From Zoogloea sp. (GTDB lineage: Bacteria > Pseudomonadota > Gammaproteobacteria > Burkholderiales > Rhodocyclaceae): 64,000 nucleotides of DNA. Of the stretch, positions 1 through 7,236 are shown piece by piece (the stretch's first letter is position 1; each line of letters begins with the position of its first letter). A model generated the notes under the pieces. It was not told where the DNA came from. It worked only from the letters and a program-made list of their open reading frames with translations, and searched no databases. The stretch lies in contig NZ_JAQVCN010000002.1 in the NCBI RefSeq assembly GCF_028689785.1, positions 124,001 through 188,000 of the forward strand. Direction: 5' to 3'. Both the position numbers and the translations under genes were made by a program.

Positions 1-582
1 GTGCACCTGGTTCTGCACCAGGCCAGCCCCACCGAGATCGTCACCATGCTGCAGGACGGGCGCGCCGACATCGGCATCGCCACCGAGTCCCTGGCGGGCG
101 TCAGTGACTTCGTGTCCTTTCCATACTATGGCTGGCATCACTCGGTGATCGTGCCGGCAGGGCATGCCCTGGAGTCGGTCGAACCGCTGACCCTCGATGC
201 GGTGGCCGAACATCCGGTCATCACCTACCACGAGGGCTTCACCGGCCGGGCACGTATTGACGAGACCTTCGCCAAGGCCAACCTGACGCCCGACGTCGTC
301 ATGTCGGCGCTGGACGCCGACGTGATCAAGGCCTATGTGGAGCTGGGCCTGGGAGTGGGCATCGTGGCCTCGATGGCCTATGACCCGAACCGCGACCAGG
401 GTCTGCGCATGCTGGCCAGCAGCCATTTGTTCGACGAGAACGTGACCCGCATCGCCGTGCGCAAGGGGCACTTCCTGCGCGGCTTTGCCTATCGGTTCAT
501 CGAGCTGTGTTCGGCGGATCTGTCCGAAACCGTGGTCCGGGCAGCCCTACGCCCGGATGCGGATGGGGATTCATCCTACTGA
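1..582 (+). CDS. CysB/Cbl-type LysR regulator, C-terminal part (cut by window start)
   Basis: This is the effector-binding half of a LysR-type regulator of the CysB/Cbl/Cys-assimilation subgroup. The reading frame is open from base 1, and the DNA-binding helix-turn-helix is not in the window. Family marks in the 193 visible residues include QASPTEIVTML, GRADIGIATES, the FTGRARID stretch and ALDADVIKAYVELGLGVGIVA, which match the CysB inducer-binding fold closely. CysB family members respond to O-acetylserine, N-acetylserine or sulfate and control sulfur uptake and cysteine genes. No sulfur gene lies downstream here, so its partner genes are probably to the left of the window. The next gene is convergent, with a palindrome between them. 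The class is secure; CysB versus Cbl is not. Confidence 0.85.
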   Translation: MHLVLHQASPTEIVTMLQDGRADIGIATESLAGVSDFVSFPYYGWHHSVIVPAGHALESVEPLTLDAVAEHPVITYHEGFTGRARIDETFAKANLTPDVVMSALDADVIKAYVELGLGVGIVASMAYDPNRDQGLRMLASSHLFDENVTRIAVRKGHFLRGFAYRFIELCSADLSETVVRAALRPDADGDSSY

Positions 583-636
583 GAGGCGGATGAACCCGCA
601 TCCCTTCCAAGATGCTCCGACGCTGGCTGGAGGGGC

Positions 637-664
637 TGTGGGGTCGAATGAATTCGACCCCACA
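637..664. repeat. GGTCGAAT palindrome, copy 1
   Basis: A perfect 13-bp inverted repeat (TGTGGGGTCGAAT, centre GA, then its reverse complement) lies between the convergent ends of the CysB-like gene and the gene at 673-1158. Its GGTCGAAT/ATTCGACC core recurs at 26599 and 26657, and as a half site at 1322. It could form a cruciform or a bidirectional transcription stop, although no T-run follows. Confidence 0.8.
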
Positions 665-672
665 AGGGTACG

Positions 673-1158
673 TCAGCGGCGCCGCTGGGCGCCGGGGTGC
701 TTGTGCCAGGGGGCGGGCCGACGCCTTTCATCCTCTTCAAGCTTGGGCTTGGGCATCAGCAGGTTCTTGCCCGGGGCCTTGGCCTGGGCACGCTGGGCCA
801 GGACTGCGGCATCCACCCGGGCCATATCCAGGCTGATCGATGGATGTTCCGCGCGACCCGGATGGGCTGACAGCTTTTCCCGTACAAAGAACACGCGCTG
901 GGCGGTGTCGCCGCGCTTGGGCAGGGCAGACATGAGCAGCTGCCCTTCGGCACTCAGGGCCAGGCCGCCGTCCACCTCGCACAGCAGGCCGTGGGCCGAC
1001 AGGCGTTGGATGCTGTCGATCAGGCGGCCGCTGGAGGGCACCGGCTCCTGCAGTAGGTCGAAGGCGGCGATGACCTCCATCAGCTCGGCCGGGCGGCGCT
1101 TGGTGGCCAGCGTGGCGGCCAGCATGAGGAGGGCATCTGCATCGTGAGTCGGGTACAT
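673..1158 (-). CDS. Hypothetical protein, 161 aa
   Basis: I do not recognise this protein. I chose the ATG whose first residues are MYPTHDADALL because AAGAGG stands at ribosome-binding distance before it; the open frame runs further upstream, but that part reads as low-quality sequence. Residues 1 to about 85 look helical and end in a short strand pair (LLCEVDGGLALSAEGQLLMSALPK), the pattern of a winged-helix domain, so DNA binding is possible but not shown. The last 30 residues are rich in Lys, Arg, Pro and His and are probably disordered. No Cys pairs, membrane segment or signal peptide is visible. It stands alone, convergent with the regulator on its left. Confidence 0.6.
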   Translation of the reverse strand: MYPTHDADALLMLAATLATKRRPAELMEVIAAFDLLQEPVPSSGRLIDSIQRLSAHGLLCEVDGGLALSAEGQLLMSALPKRGDTAQRVFFVREKLSAHPGRAEHPSISLDMARVDAAVLAQRAQAKAPGKNLLMPKPKLEEDERRRPAPWHKHPGAQRRR

Positions 1159-1321
1159 CTTTAAACCTCTTGAAGACCGGCAGGACGTCAATCGTCCGTT
1201 TGCGGGGCCTGGCAGTGTAAGGGTTTCCGCGGCAAATCCCGATTTTTGTGTGCCTCGCCGGGCTCGGTGAGCCTTGTCTGTCAAAGCGAAAACGCTTTCC
1301 ACGCTTAACGCGAACATCGCC

Positions 1322-1334
1322 AATAAATTCGACC
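1322..1334. repeat. GGTCGAAT palindrome, degenerate half copy
   Basis: The bases AATAAATTCGACC equal the centre and right arm of the palindrome copy at 26657-26680, but the left arm is not conserved. It lies in the 241-bp space between two minus-strand genes, where nothing else was recognised. Confidence 0.4.
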
Positions 1335-1399
1335 ACGGAGGCTGATGTGAGCAGGCGGCATTGCCGATGCGCGTCATCCATGCTGCCGCATGGGCGCTT

Positions 1400-2038
1400 T
1401 CAAGCTGTCTCGTGCAGCACTGGAAGGCTGTCGCAGCACCGGGAGCGGCATGTGATGGTGCCCAGGGGTATGTCGCCCTGGGCGGCCTGCAGTGCCTTGA
1501 AAAGCGCCAGGCCATGAGGCCAGGGGCCGTGGCCCGAATCAACGTTGATATGCCCGGCAGCACCTATGTTCTCAAGCTGGCTGCCCCAACACTGGGCCCA
1601 GTAGGCCGCTGAAGACAGGCGCACCCAGGGGTCGTTGGTGCTGGCCACCACCAGACTGGGCGCGCCCAGAGGGCTACGGGGAATCCAGCGTGCCAGGCTG
1701 GGCAACTCCGGCAGCGTTTTGGCGTCACGCAAGCCCTGGGGCGTGAAACGCTCCGGGTCGGCCGGCGCCACCAGCATGAGGCCGGCCACCCGTTCGCGGC
1801 GGCTGCCCGCCGCCAGAACCGCCGCCAGGCAGCCGAAGCTGTGGGCCACCAGCCACACCGGGCCCGGCGCACGGTCGATGCCGTCGCGCACGGCCTGGGC
1901 CCAGTGGGCCAGCACAGGTTGCTCCCAGTCGATACCCGTGACGCGTTGCGCATCGGGCAACTGCGCCTCCATCCAGCTCTGCCAGTGGGCCGGGCCACTG
2001 CCGTGAAAGCCGGGAACGATCAAAGTTGTGTGCTGCAT
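1400..2038 (-). CDS. RBBP9/YdeN-type serine hydrolase
   Basis: A 212-residue alpha/beta hydrolase of the RBBP9/YdeN family (small single-domain serine hydrolases, mostly of unknown substrate). It starts with the family's PGFHGSGPAHWQSW stretch near residue 9. The nucleophile serine is in AHSFGC (about residue 67), the aspartate in ASTNDPWV, and the histidine in the GHINVDSGHGPWPHG stretch near the C-terminus. No signal peptide is present, so it should be cytoplasmic. GGAGGT stands before the ATG and supports the start. The last 25 or so residues extend past the usual end of the fold. It appears to be transcribed on its own. Confidence 0.85.
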   Translation of the reverse strand: MQHTTLIVPGFHGSGPAHWQSWMEAQLPDAQRVTGIDWEQPVLAHWAQAVRDGIDRAPGPVWLVAHSFGCLAAVLAAGSRRERVAGLMLVAPADPERFTPQGLRDAKTLPELPSLARWIPRSPLGAPSLVVASTNDPWVRLSSAAYWAQCWGSQLENIGAAGHINVDSGHGPWPHGLALFKALQAAQGDIPLGTITCRSRCCDSLPVLHETA

Positions 2039-2144
2039 GCTGCGACCTCCGGGGTGCTGCGGGGGGAATCTGAGTCTAGGTGCCGAACCCGGCCGGCCGA
2101 ACCAATTAATACTTCGAAGCTTATTCCTCAGACGAGGATGGGGC

Positions 2145-2159
2145 GAAGTGAATCACTTC
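2145..2159. promoter_or_regulatory. Perfect palindrome, possible operator
   Basis: GAAGTGA, one base, then TCACTTC form a perfect 7+1+7 inverted repeat in the 236-bp divergent region between the serine hydrolase and the M28 peptidase lipoprotein. Size and symmetry fit a dimeric repressor site. No regulator was matched to it. Confidence 0.35.
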
Positions 2160-2274
2160 ATATCATTGTGTCATCAGTCTGGCTAGAGTGATGCCATTTG
2201 AGTCGATTGGTATGCCTCGCCATGCGGTGAAGTGCGGCGTTGCGATGGCAGTTGCTGTTGAATGAGGAAGCGGA

Positions 2275-4908
2275 ATGAATGTGTTGAACAGCAGACGAGC
2301 TGCCCGGATCGTTGTCTTGATCGGTGCCGTCCTCCTGGCCTCGTGTGGCGGTGGGGGAGGTGGGGGAGGTGGGGGGAGCGGCGGCAGTGGCGGGAGTACT
2401 GGCGGTGGCGGTGGTGAGGTGCCGGTGGTCCAGCACCTTATGTCTGTAGTGACCGGTGATCCCGATTCCGAGCGGGGGGCGATGCTGTCAAAGCCTGAAG
2501 ACCAGTACTTCACGACGATGACGGTGGCGCCGTCGGGCCTGCTGTACCTGGCCTACGACTGTGCAATCAGGCGTGTCGGCCCCGACGGGCTTGTGCAGGA
2601 TTTTGTGGGCGGCAGCTGCGGTTACAGCGATGGCAGCGGGTCGGCGGCCCGCTTCAGCGGGATTTACGGGGTGGCCTCGGACGGGGATGGAAACCTGTTC
2701 GTGAGCGATACGGGCAATGCGGTCATCCGGAAGGTGAGTCCATCAGGCGATGTCACCACCGTATCCGGGGTTGCGGGCCAGGCGGCTGTGGTCGACGGCC
2801 AGGCCAGCTCGGTACGCTGGATGGCGCCCCGCGAGCTAGCGGTTGACCGCGGCGGGAACGTCTTCGTCGTGGACAGCCTCGGAGCCGACCCGGCTGTGGG
2901 CCGGCAGGTGCGCAAGCTGTTGACCACCGGAGAGGTGAAGCCTGTTGCCGGTGGTCTCCTGGGGGCCTATTCCAATCCTGGGCGGATGGCTGTTGACTCG
3001 GTTGGGTCGCTCTACCTTACCGTCAATACGGGCATGATGGTCGCGTGCATCGACCGGTGCTTTGGGTGGAGAGACAGTTCATCAGTGCTGAAGATCGACA
3101 CGGCTGGCAAGGCGTCGATCCTGGCAGGCTCGACGACGACCGGGACGATGGGTGCCATGGATGGGCCTGCCAATGGCGCACGCTTCAACTACGCCGAAGG
3201 CATCGTCGTGGACAATGTCGGGAATGTCTATGTGTCCGATGTGCTCAACGAAGCCATCAGAAAGATCGGGCCCGACGGAACTGTCAGCACCGTGATCGGT
3301 GTGCTTCCCACGAACGCGCCGAGTTCGGGTGTAAGCAACGACGACCCCAATCTCATCGGTGGCAAGGTGGTGACCGGTGCCTTGCCCGGTCGCCTGCGGC
3401 TGCCCGATGCTCTCGCGATGGGGCCTGACAATTCGTTGTATATCTCTGTGGGGCGACGGCGCTACCGCCATGTCCAGTTGTCCGACGGCGCCGGCTTTGC
3501 GGTACTTCGAGCGGATATGACGAGCTCGGTGGCGGATGCTGCCCGCAAGCATCTGGCCGCTCTGCAGGCAATCGCCGACGCGAACGGAGGTCACCGTGCC
3601 GCCGGATCAGCCGGCTTCGATGTGTCCGCGACCTATGCCGAGCGTGTTCTACGAAACCTTGGGTTCTCGGTGAGTCGGCAGTATTTCGACTTTGATGGCT
3701 TCTTCTGGGTTGCACCGGGCCGCCTGGAGCAAGTTGCGCCGGCTGCGGGTGGCAGCATTGCCAACATCATTGCGCTGTACTCAGGGAGCGGAAGCGTGAC
3801 GGCGGCCGTCGCTCAGCCGTCTTCGCTAACCGGGTGCACGGCAACGGCCTTTGATGGCTTTCCGGTGGGCAGTATTGCCTTGATCAGACGTGGTGACTGC
3901 ACCTTCCCGGTGAAGGCCCGGAACGCTTACCTTGCAGGAGCGAGCGGGGTCGTGATCTACAACAATGTGGAGGGAGAGCTCAGGATCAACTTGCTGGAAG
4001 ACTTCACTCCCAACATTCCTGTTGTATCAACCACGCAGGAGGCCGGCGAGCGTCTGGCCCGAACGGAGGGGCTTCGGATGCGGCTGGAGGCGCAGACCGT
4101 CCGTGGAAATATCCGCACGAGCAACGTGATCGCCGAGTTTGCCGGTTCCAACCCGGAGCGCGTTGTGATGATGGGTGCTCATCTCGATTCGGTAAATGCC
4201 GGGCCGGGTATCAACGACAACGGGAGCGGCGTGGCGGCGTTGCTCTTGGCCGCAGCGCACGTGGCCAAGTCCAGGCCTTACAACACCGTCCGTATCGCCC
4301 TCTGGGGGGCCGAAGAGCCAGGCGACCTGGGGTCGCAGTTCTACGTCGGGGCGCTTTCGCCCGCGGAGAAGGAGGCTCTGGCGCTCTACTTGAACTTCGA
4401 CATGATCGGCTCGCCCAACGCCGGGTTCTTCGTGTACGACGGCGATGGATCAGGGGGGGGTGTTGCCGGGCCGGCGGGTTCTGGCGAGATCGAGCGCGTT
4501 CTCGAAGACTACTATCGCTGGCATGGGGTTCAGCCCCGTGGAGTGGCGCTGTGGCTGTCGACTGACCATCTGTCGTTTGTATCGGCCGGCATTCCTGTCG
4601 GAGGCATCTTCTCTGGCCACGACGGTATCAAATCGGCAGAGCAGGCAGCACTCTGGGGCGGAACCAGTGGTGCGGCCTATGACCCCTGCTATCACAAGGT
4701 CTGCGATGTTCTAGCCAACGCCGACAACAGCGCGTTCCGCTTCAACGTTCAAGCGGTGCTGGCAGCCTCATGGCACTTCGCGATGAGGCCTGACCTGCCC
4801 TTGGCGAGCACGCAGACAACAGCCTTGCATACTGCTAGCGCTGCCCGTCAGTCTCCTGTGTTTTCTCGTGACAGACACGGGATTGCGGAAGGCACGAGCG
4901 TGAAATAG
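2275..4908 (+). CDS. M28 metallopeptidase lipoprotein with NHL propeller and PA domain
   Basis: An 877-residue predicted lipoprotein. The signal peptide ends in the lipobox LLASC, so Cys24 would be lipidated, and it is followed by a run of more than ten glycines and further Gly/Ser linker. Residues about 75-400 hold NHL-type beta-propeller repeats, seen as repeated phrases such as GNLFVSDTGNAVIRKVSPSG and GNVYVSDVLNEAIRKIGPDG. Residues about 500-605 form a protease-associated domain (IALIRRGDCTFPVKARNA). The M28 aminopeptidase domain follows with the expected zinc and catalytic residues: His636 and Asp638 (HLD), Asp648, Glu680-Glu681, Asp709 and His807. It would cleave peptides outside the cytoplasmic membrane. 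The propeller in front of the peptidase is unusual. It is a single-gene unit. Confidence 0.85.
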   Translation: MNVLNSRRAARIVVLIGAVLLASCGGGGGGGGGGSGGSGGSTGGGGGEVPVVQHLMSVVTGDPDSERGAMLSKPEDQYFTTMTVAPSGLLYLAYDCAIRRVGPDGLVQDFVGGSCGYSDGSGSAARFSGIYGVASDGDGNLFVSDTGNAVIRKVSPSGDVTTVSGVAGQAAVVDGQASSVRWMAPRELAVDRGGNVFVVDSLGADPAVGRQVRKLLTTGEVKPVAGGLLGAYSNPGRMAVDSVGSLYLTVNTGMMVACIDRCFGWRDSSSVLKIDTAGKASILAGSTTTGTMGAMDGPANGARFNYAEGIVVDNVGNVYVSDVLNEAIRKIGPDGTVSTVIGVLPTNAPSSGVSNDDPNLIGGKVVTGALPGRLRLPDALAMGPDNSLYISVGRRRYRHVQLSDGAGFAVLRADMTSSVADAARKHLAALQAIADANGGHRAAGSAGFDVSATYAERVLRNLGFSVSRQYFDFDGFFWVAPGRLEQVAPAAGGSIANIIALYSGSGSVTAAVAQPSSLTGCTATAFDGFPVGSIALIRRGDCTFPVKARNAYLAGASGVVIYNNVEGELRINLLEDFTPNIPVVSTTQEAGERLARTEGLRMRLEAQTVRGNIRTSNVIAEFAGSNPERVVMMGAHLDSVNAGPGINDNGSGVAALLLAAAHVAKSRPYNTVRIALWGAEEPGDLGSQFYVGALSPAEKEALALYLNFDMIGSPNAGFFVYDGDGSGGGVAGPAGSGEIERVLEDYYRWHGVQPRGVALWLSTDHLSFVSAGIPVGGIFSGHDGIKSAEQAALWGGTSGAAYDPCYHKVCDVLANADNSAFRFNVQAVLAASWHFAMRPDLPLASTQTTALHTASAARQSPVFSRDRHGIAEGTSVK

Positions 4909-4928
4909 ACCGTCCGCCCCGGCGGTCT
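4907..4928. terminator. Hairpin between convergent genes
   Basis: AGACCG and CGGTCT form a 6-bp stem just after the peptidase stop, in the gap to the convergent antiporter gene. Position fits a shared transcription end, but there is no T-run on either side. Confidence 0.35.
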
Positions 4929-4957
4929 GTATCAGTGCATCGAGGGCAGGCGTCGCC

Positions 4958-6217
4958 TTACAACAACCTGAACGCCAGCCCCGCCACCAGCGTCGGTGCA
5001 ATGGCTGCTGCGAGCAGCCCCAGCGGATTCACCGCCTCGTCACTGAAGCTGCCCTTGAGGATGGATACGCCGGCCGGGTTGGGGGCGTTGGCGATGATGG
5101 TGAGGCCACCACCGGTCACCGCGCCGGCAACCAGGGCGTACTTGAAGTCATCGGAGAGGCCTTCGACGAGGGAGCCCAGGTAGGTCAGGGCGGCGTTGTC
5201 GGTGACGGCGGTGAGGGCGGTGGCGCCGATGAAGACGGCGTCACTGCTCATGCTCATCAGCAGGGGCTGGAGCCACCATTGCTGCTGGCCACCCAGCACC
5301 ACCAGCCCCGCCAGAAAGAAGGCAACCAACAGGCCCTCCTTCAGGATCAGACGGTCCTGATGGCGGATGTAGGCGTGGGCCACCCCCAGGAAGAACAGGA
5401 ACAGGCCCATGAAGATGGCCGGGTGGTGGGCAAAGACCACCACGCCGCAGAGGAAGAGGATGTGTACCAGGGTGAGGATGAGGGGTACACGGGGCGTGCT
5501 TTCATCCCGGGGGGCAGGGGCCAGCGCGGCCAGCTCACGGTAGAAGAGCAGGGTCGCACCCAGGGCGTTGACGCCGACGGCGATGGCGGCCTTCCAGCCG
5601 AACTGGCTGAGCATGAAGTGGATGTCCCAGCCCCAGGGGCCGGCCACCATGAGCACCGGCGGTGCGGCGAAGGGCGTGAGGGTGCCGCCGATGGAGATGT
5701 TGACGAAGAGCACTCCCAGGGTGGCGTACATCAGCCGGGTGCTGAGGCCACGGATGAAGAACTGGTCGCGCAGGATGAGTGCCGCAAGAGTCATGGCGGC
5801 GGGCTCGGTGATGAAGGAGCCGAGCAGGGGCACGACGGACAGCACCGTGAAATAGGCCGCCGCAGAGCCGGGCATGGGAAGGGCCCGGGCGATCAGGCGC
5901 ACCAGAGCGGAGGCGGCCTGCAGGATGGGCCGGGTGCCGGCGATGACCATGATCGCAAAGACGAACATGGGCTCGGTGAAGTTGCGTGACTCGATGTACT
6001 CGATAGCCGGCGCCGAGCCGAGCAGGGCGAACATGGCCACCATCAGGATCATGGCCCAGAAACCGAACACGACCTCGATTTCGCCCAGCAGGTGCCACAG
6101 GCCCGCGTGCCGGGGCCCGGCGTGGGCCAGCTTCTCAAAGAACTTGGTGGCAAAGGTGTGCAGGATGGCGATGGCGAAGAGTGCAGCGCCGATGAACTGA
6201 ATTGGGGTTGCTGTCAC
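4958..6217 (-). CDS. Putative Na+/H+ antiporter (Na_H_antiport_3 type)
   Basis: A 419-residue integral membrane protein with about ten hydrophobic segments. It resembles the putative Na+/H+ antiporter family that was first catalogued as a domain of unknown function (Pfam Na_H_antiport_3), within the ion-transporter superfamily. Conserved-looking stretches include GTLTPFAAPPVLMVAGPWGWD in the middle and TAVTDNAALTYLGSL plus NAPNPAG near the C-terminus, which resemble the paired broken-helix motifs of that superfamily. I chose the GTG at 6217 because CCAGGAG precedes it; the frame stays open 20 codons further. Ion specificity is inferred from the family name, not from sequence. It may share the direction of the tetR gene upstream, 84 bases away. 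Confidence 0.75.
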   Translation of the reverse strand: MTATPIQFIGAALFAIAILHTFATKFFEKLAHAGPRHAGLWHLLGEIEVVFGFWAMILMVAMFALLGSAPAIEYIESRNFTEPMFVFAIMVIAGTRPILQAASALVRLIARALPMPGSAAAYFTVLSVVPLLGSFITEPAAMTLAALILRDQFFIRGLSTRLMYATLGVLFVNISIGGTLTPFAAPPVLMVAGPWGWDIHFMLSQFGWKAAIAVGVNALGATLLFYRELAALAPAPRDESTPRVPLILTLVHILFLCGVVVFAHHPAIFMGLFLFFLGVAHAYIRHQDRLILKEGLLVAFFLAGLVVLGGQQQWWLQPLLMSMSSDAVFIGATALTAVTDNAALTYLGSLVEGLSDDFKYALVAGAVTGGGLTIIANAPNPAGVSILKGSFSDEAVNPLGLLAAAIAPTLVAGLAFRLL

Positions 6218-6300
6218 GCAGGGCTCCTGGGGGAAGGTCAGTGCAGGGGTTCCATTCCAGACTTGCCCGGCGGGCATGAGTTCCGGGCTGGGCTCTAGGG

Positions 6301-6912
6301 TCAGGGCTTTTGCAGCAAAAACTTCTCGACGAACTCCCGGCGCTGCTGGCGCTGGGTTTCGGTGCCCTGACCGCGCATCAGCGATTCACTGATCATGTAG
6401 CTGTACAGCACGAAGGCGCGCATGCCCGCCTCCTGGAAGTTGAAGCCCAGAGCCACAAAGCACTGGGATACATAGGAGAGGCGCTTGGCGTCCACTTCGT
6501 CCACGACCTGGCGGGCCATGTCGTCCCGCCGTGCCCAGGCGCGGATAGCCAGTTCGATGGAGGCCGAGTTGAAGGCCGCCGTGCCGCGGAAGGGCAGGGA
6601 GGCAAGCTCTCGCACCAGGGCTTCCGGATCGGCGCCGCTCCCTTCGAAGCGGCCGATGATCTGCTCGGTGGCCGCATCGCGCCACGACCTGAGCAACTGC
6701 TTGAGCAGGTCGTCCCTATCCTGGAAATGCCAGTAGAAGCTGCCACGGGTGACCTTGAGGCCCTTGGCCAGCACGTCGACGCGCACGGCATCGATGCTCT
6801 TGTCCACCAAAACGTCAGTGGCGGCCTTGATCCAGTCGGCCGGGGTGAGCTGCACTTTTCCGGACGCTGTAGAGGGGGAGGCGGGAGGGGCGGGAGAGTC
6901 GGTTGCAGACAT
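6301..6912 (-). CDS. TetR-family repressor of the aromatic catabolic genes
   Basis: A 203-residue TetR/AcrR-type regulator. The N-terminal helix-turn-helix is clear at about residues 25-70 (TPADWIKAATDVLVDKSIDAV, then GLKVTRGSFYWHFQDRDDLL). The C-terminal effector domain is helical, as usual. The first 20 residues are Pro/Ser/Ala-rich and probably disordered. The gene diverges from the large catabolic cluster, and the 324-bp space between them holds two copies of a 14-bp palindrome-like site, one in its own predicted promoter and one at the catabolic promoter. That layout suggests a repressor of both, released by a pathway intermediate. The ligand is unknown. There is no good ribosome-binding site before this ATG, so the start could be slightly downstream. 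Confidence 0.85.
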   Translation of the reverse strand: MSATDSPAPPASPSTASGKVQLTPADWIKAATDVLVDKSIDAVRVDVLAKGLKVTRGSFYWHFQDRDDLLKQLLRSWRDAATEQIIGRFEGSGADPEALVRELASLPFRGTAAFNSASIELAIRAWARRDDMARQVVDEVDAKRLSYVSQCFVALGFNFQEAGMRAFVLYSYMISESLMRGQGTETQRQQRREFVEKFLLQKP

Positions 6913-7027
6913 GAGAAAAGGGGGGCCAGCGGATGGCGGATTGTATCAGCTTCCCCGTGCATTTCCGGCCTGGCGCCAGGTGGGCGGATGCTGTCCGGAG
7001 GGGGCTGAAGGGGGGAGTTTGTTGATG

Positions 7028-7056
7028 TCTATAAACATACATAAGTGTATTGAAAA
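7028..7056 (-). promoter_or_regulatory. Predicted tetR promoter
   Basis: Read on the minus strand, TTTTCA (7056-7051) and TATAGA (7033-7028) are spaced by 17 bases, each matching four of six consensus positions. The spacer contains operator copy 1, so binding there should block transcription of the regulator itself. It lies about 115 bases before the tetR start codon. Confidence 0.4.
7037..7050. promoter_or_regulatory. Putative TetR operator, copy 1
   Basis: ATACATAAGTGTAT is an imperfect palindrome, followed by TGAA. The same site with perfect symmetry is at 7207-7220, also followed by TGAA. Two similar copies in the space between a tetR gene and its divergent operon are typical of the regulator's operators. 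Confidence 0.6.
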
Positions 7057-7154
7057 TCTATGTCTTTGGTTTGTCTATGGATGGGTAAAAATTGTTTATG
7101 CTTTTATTGCATTGAAAATAAAACGAAAAGTCATAAACTGGATGCTCTTTGGCC

Positions 7155-7168
7155 TTGATCTGGATCAA
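7155..7168. promoter_or_regulatory. FNR/ANR-type binding site
   Basis: TTGATCTGGATCAA fits the FNR-family consensus TTGAT-N4-ATCAA at every defined base. It sits about 70 bases before the first catabolic gene and just upstream of the candidate promoter, where an FNR-class activator would act. It suggests control by oxygen or nitrogen-oxide level. Confidence 0.65.
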
Positions 7169-7174
7169 AAACGC

Positions 7175-7202
7175 TTGCCATGCAGGAAAATATCCGTACC
7201 AT
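7175..7202 (+). promoter_or_regulatory. Candidate promoter of the catabolic genes
   Basis: TTGCCA (five of six matches to the -35 consensus) and TACCAT (four of six to the -10) are separated by 16 bases. Transcription would start near 7209, inside operator copy 2. An alternative start near 7203, placed by the FNR box at -41.5, has a weaker -10. The surrounding 324 bases are strongly AT-rich compared with the rest of the window. Confidence 0.4.
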
Positions 7203-7206
7203 ACAC

Positions 7207-7220
7207 ATACACATGTGTAT
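7207..7220. promoter_or_regulatory. Putative TetR operator, copy 2
   Basis: ATACACATGTGTAT is a perfect 14-bp palindrome, preceded by another ATACAC. It lies over the predicted transcription start of the catabolic genes, 16 bases before the first start codon, a blocking position. Confidence 0.65.
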
Positions 7221-7236
7221 TGAACACGGAGACAGA

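Noticed and set aside
2347..2415. Poly-glycine run as a sequencing error or frameshift in the M28 lipoprotein
   Set aside because: The frame stays open across the GGG-rich stretch from the lipobox to the propeller. Glycine-rich linkers after a lipobox are common, so a real linker is more likely.
7180..7236. N-terminal extension of the C-C hydrolase from an earlier ATG
   Set aside because: It would run through the operator palindrome, encodes a His/Ile-rich stretch not seen in the family, and the later ATG has a good ribosome site.
6913..7236. Recently acquired island boundary at the AT-rich stretch
   Set aside because: The AT-rich part is limited to the divergent promoter region. The flanking genes have the same GC-rich codon use, and there is no integrase, tRNA or direct repeat.
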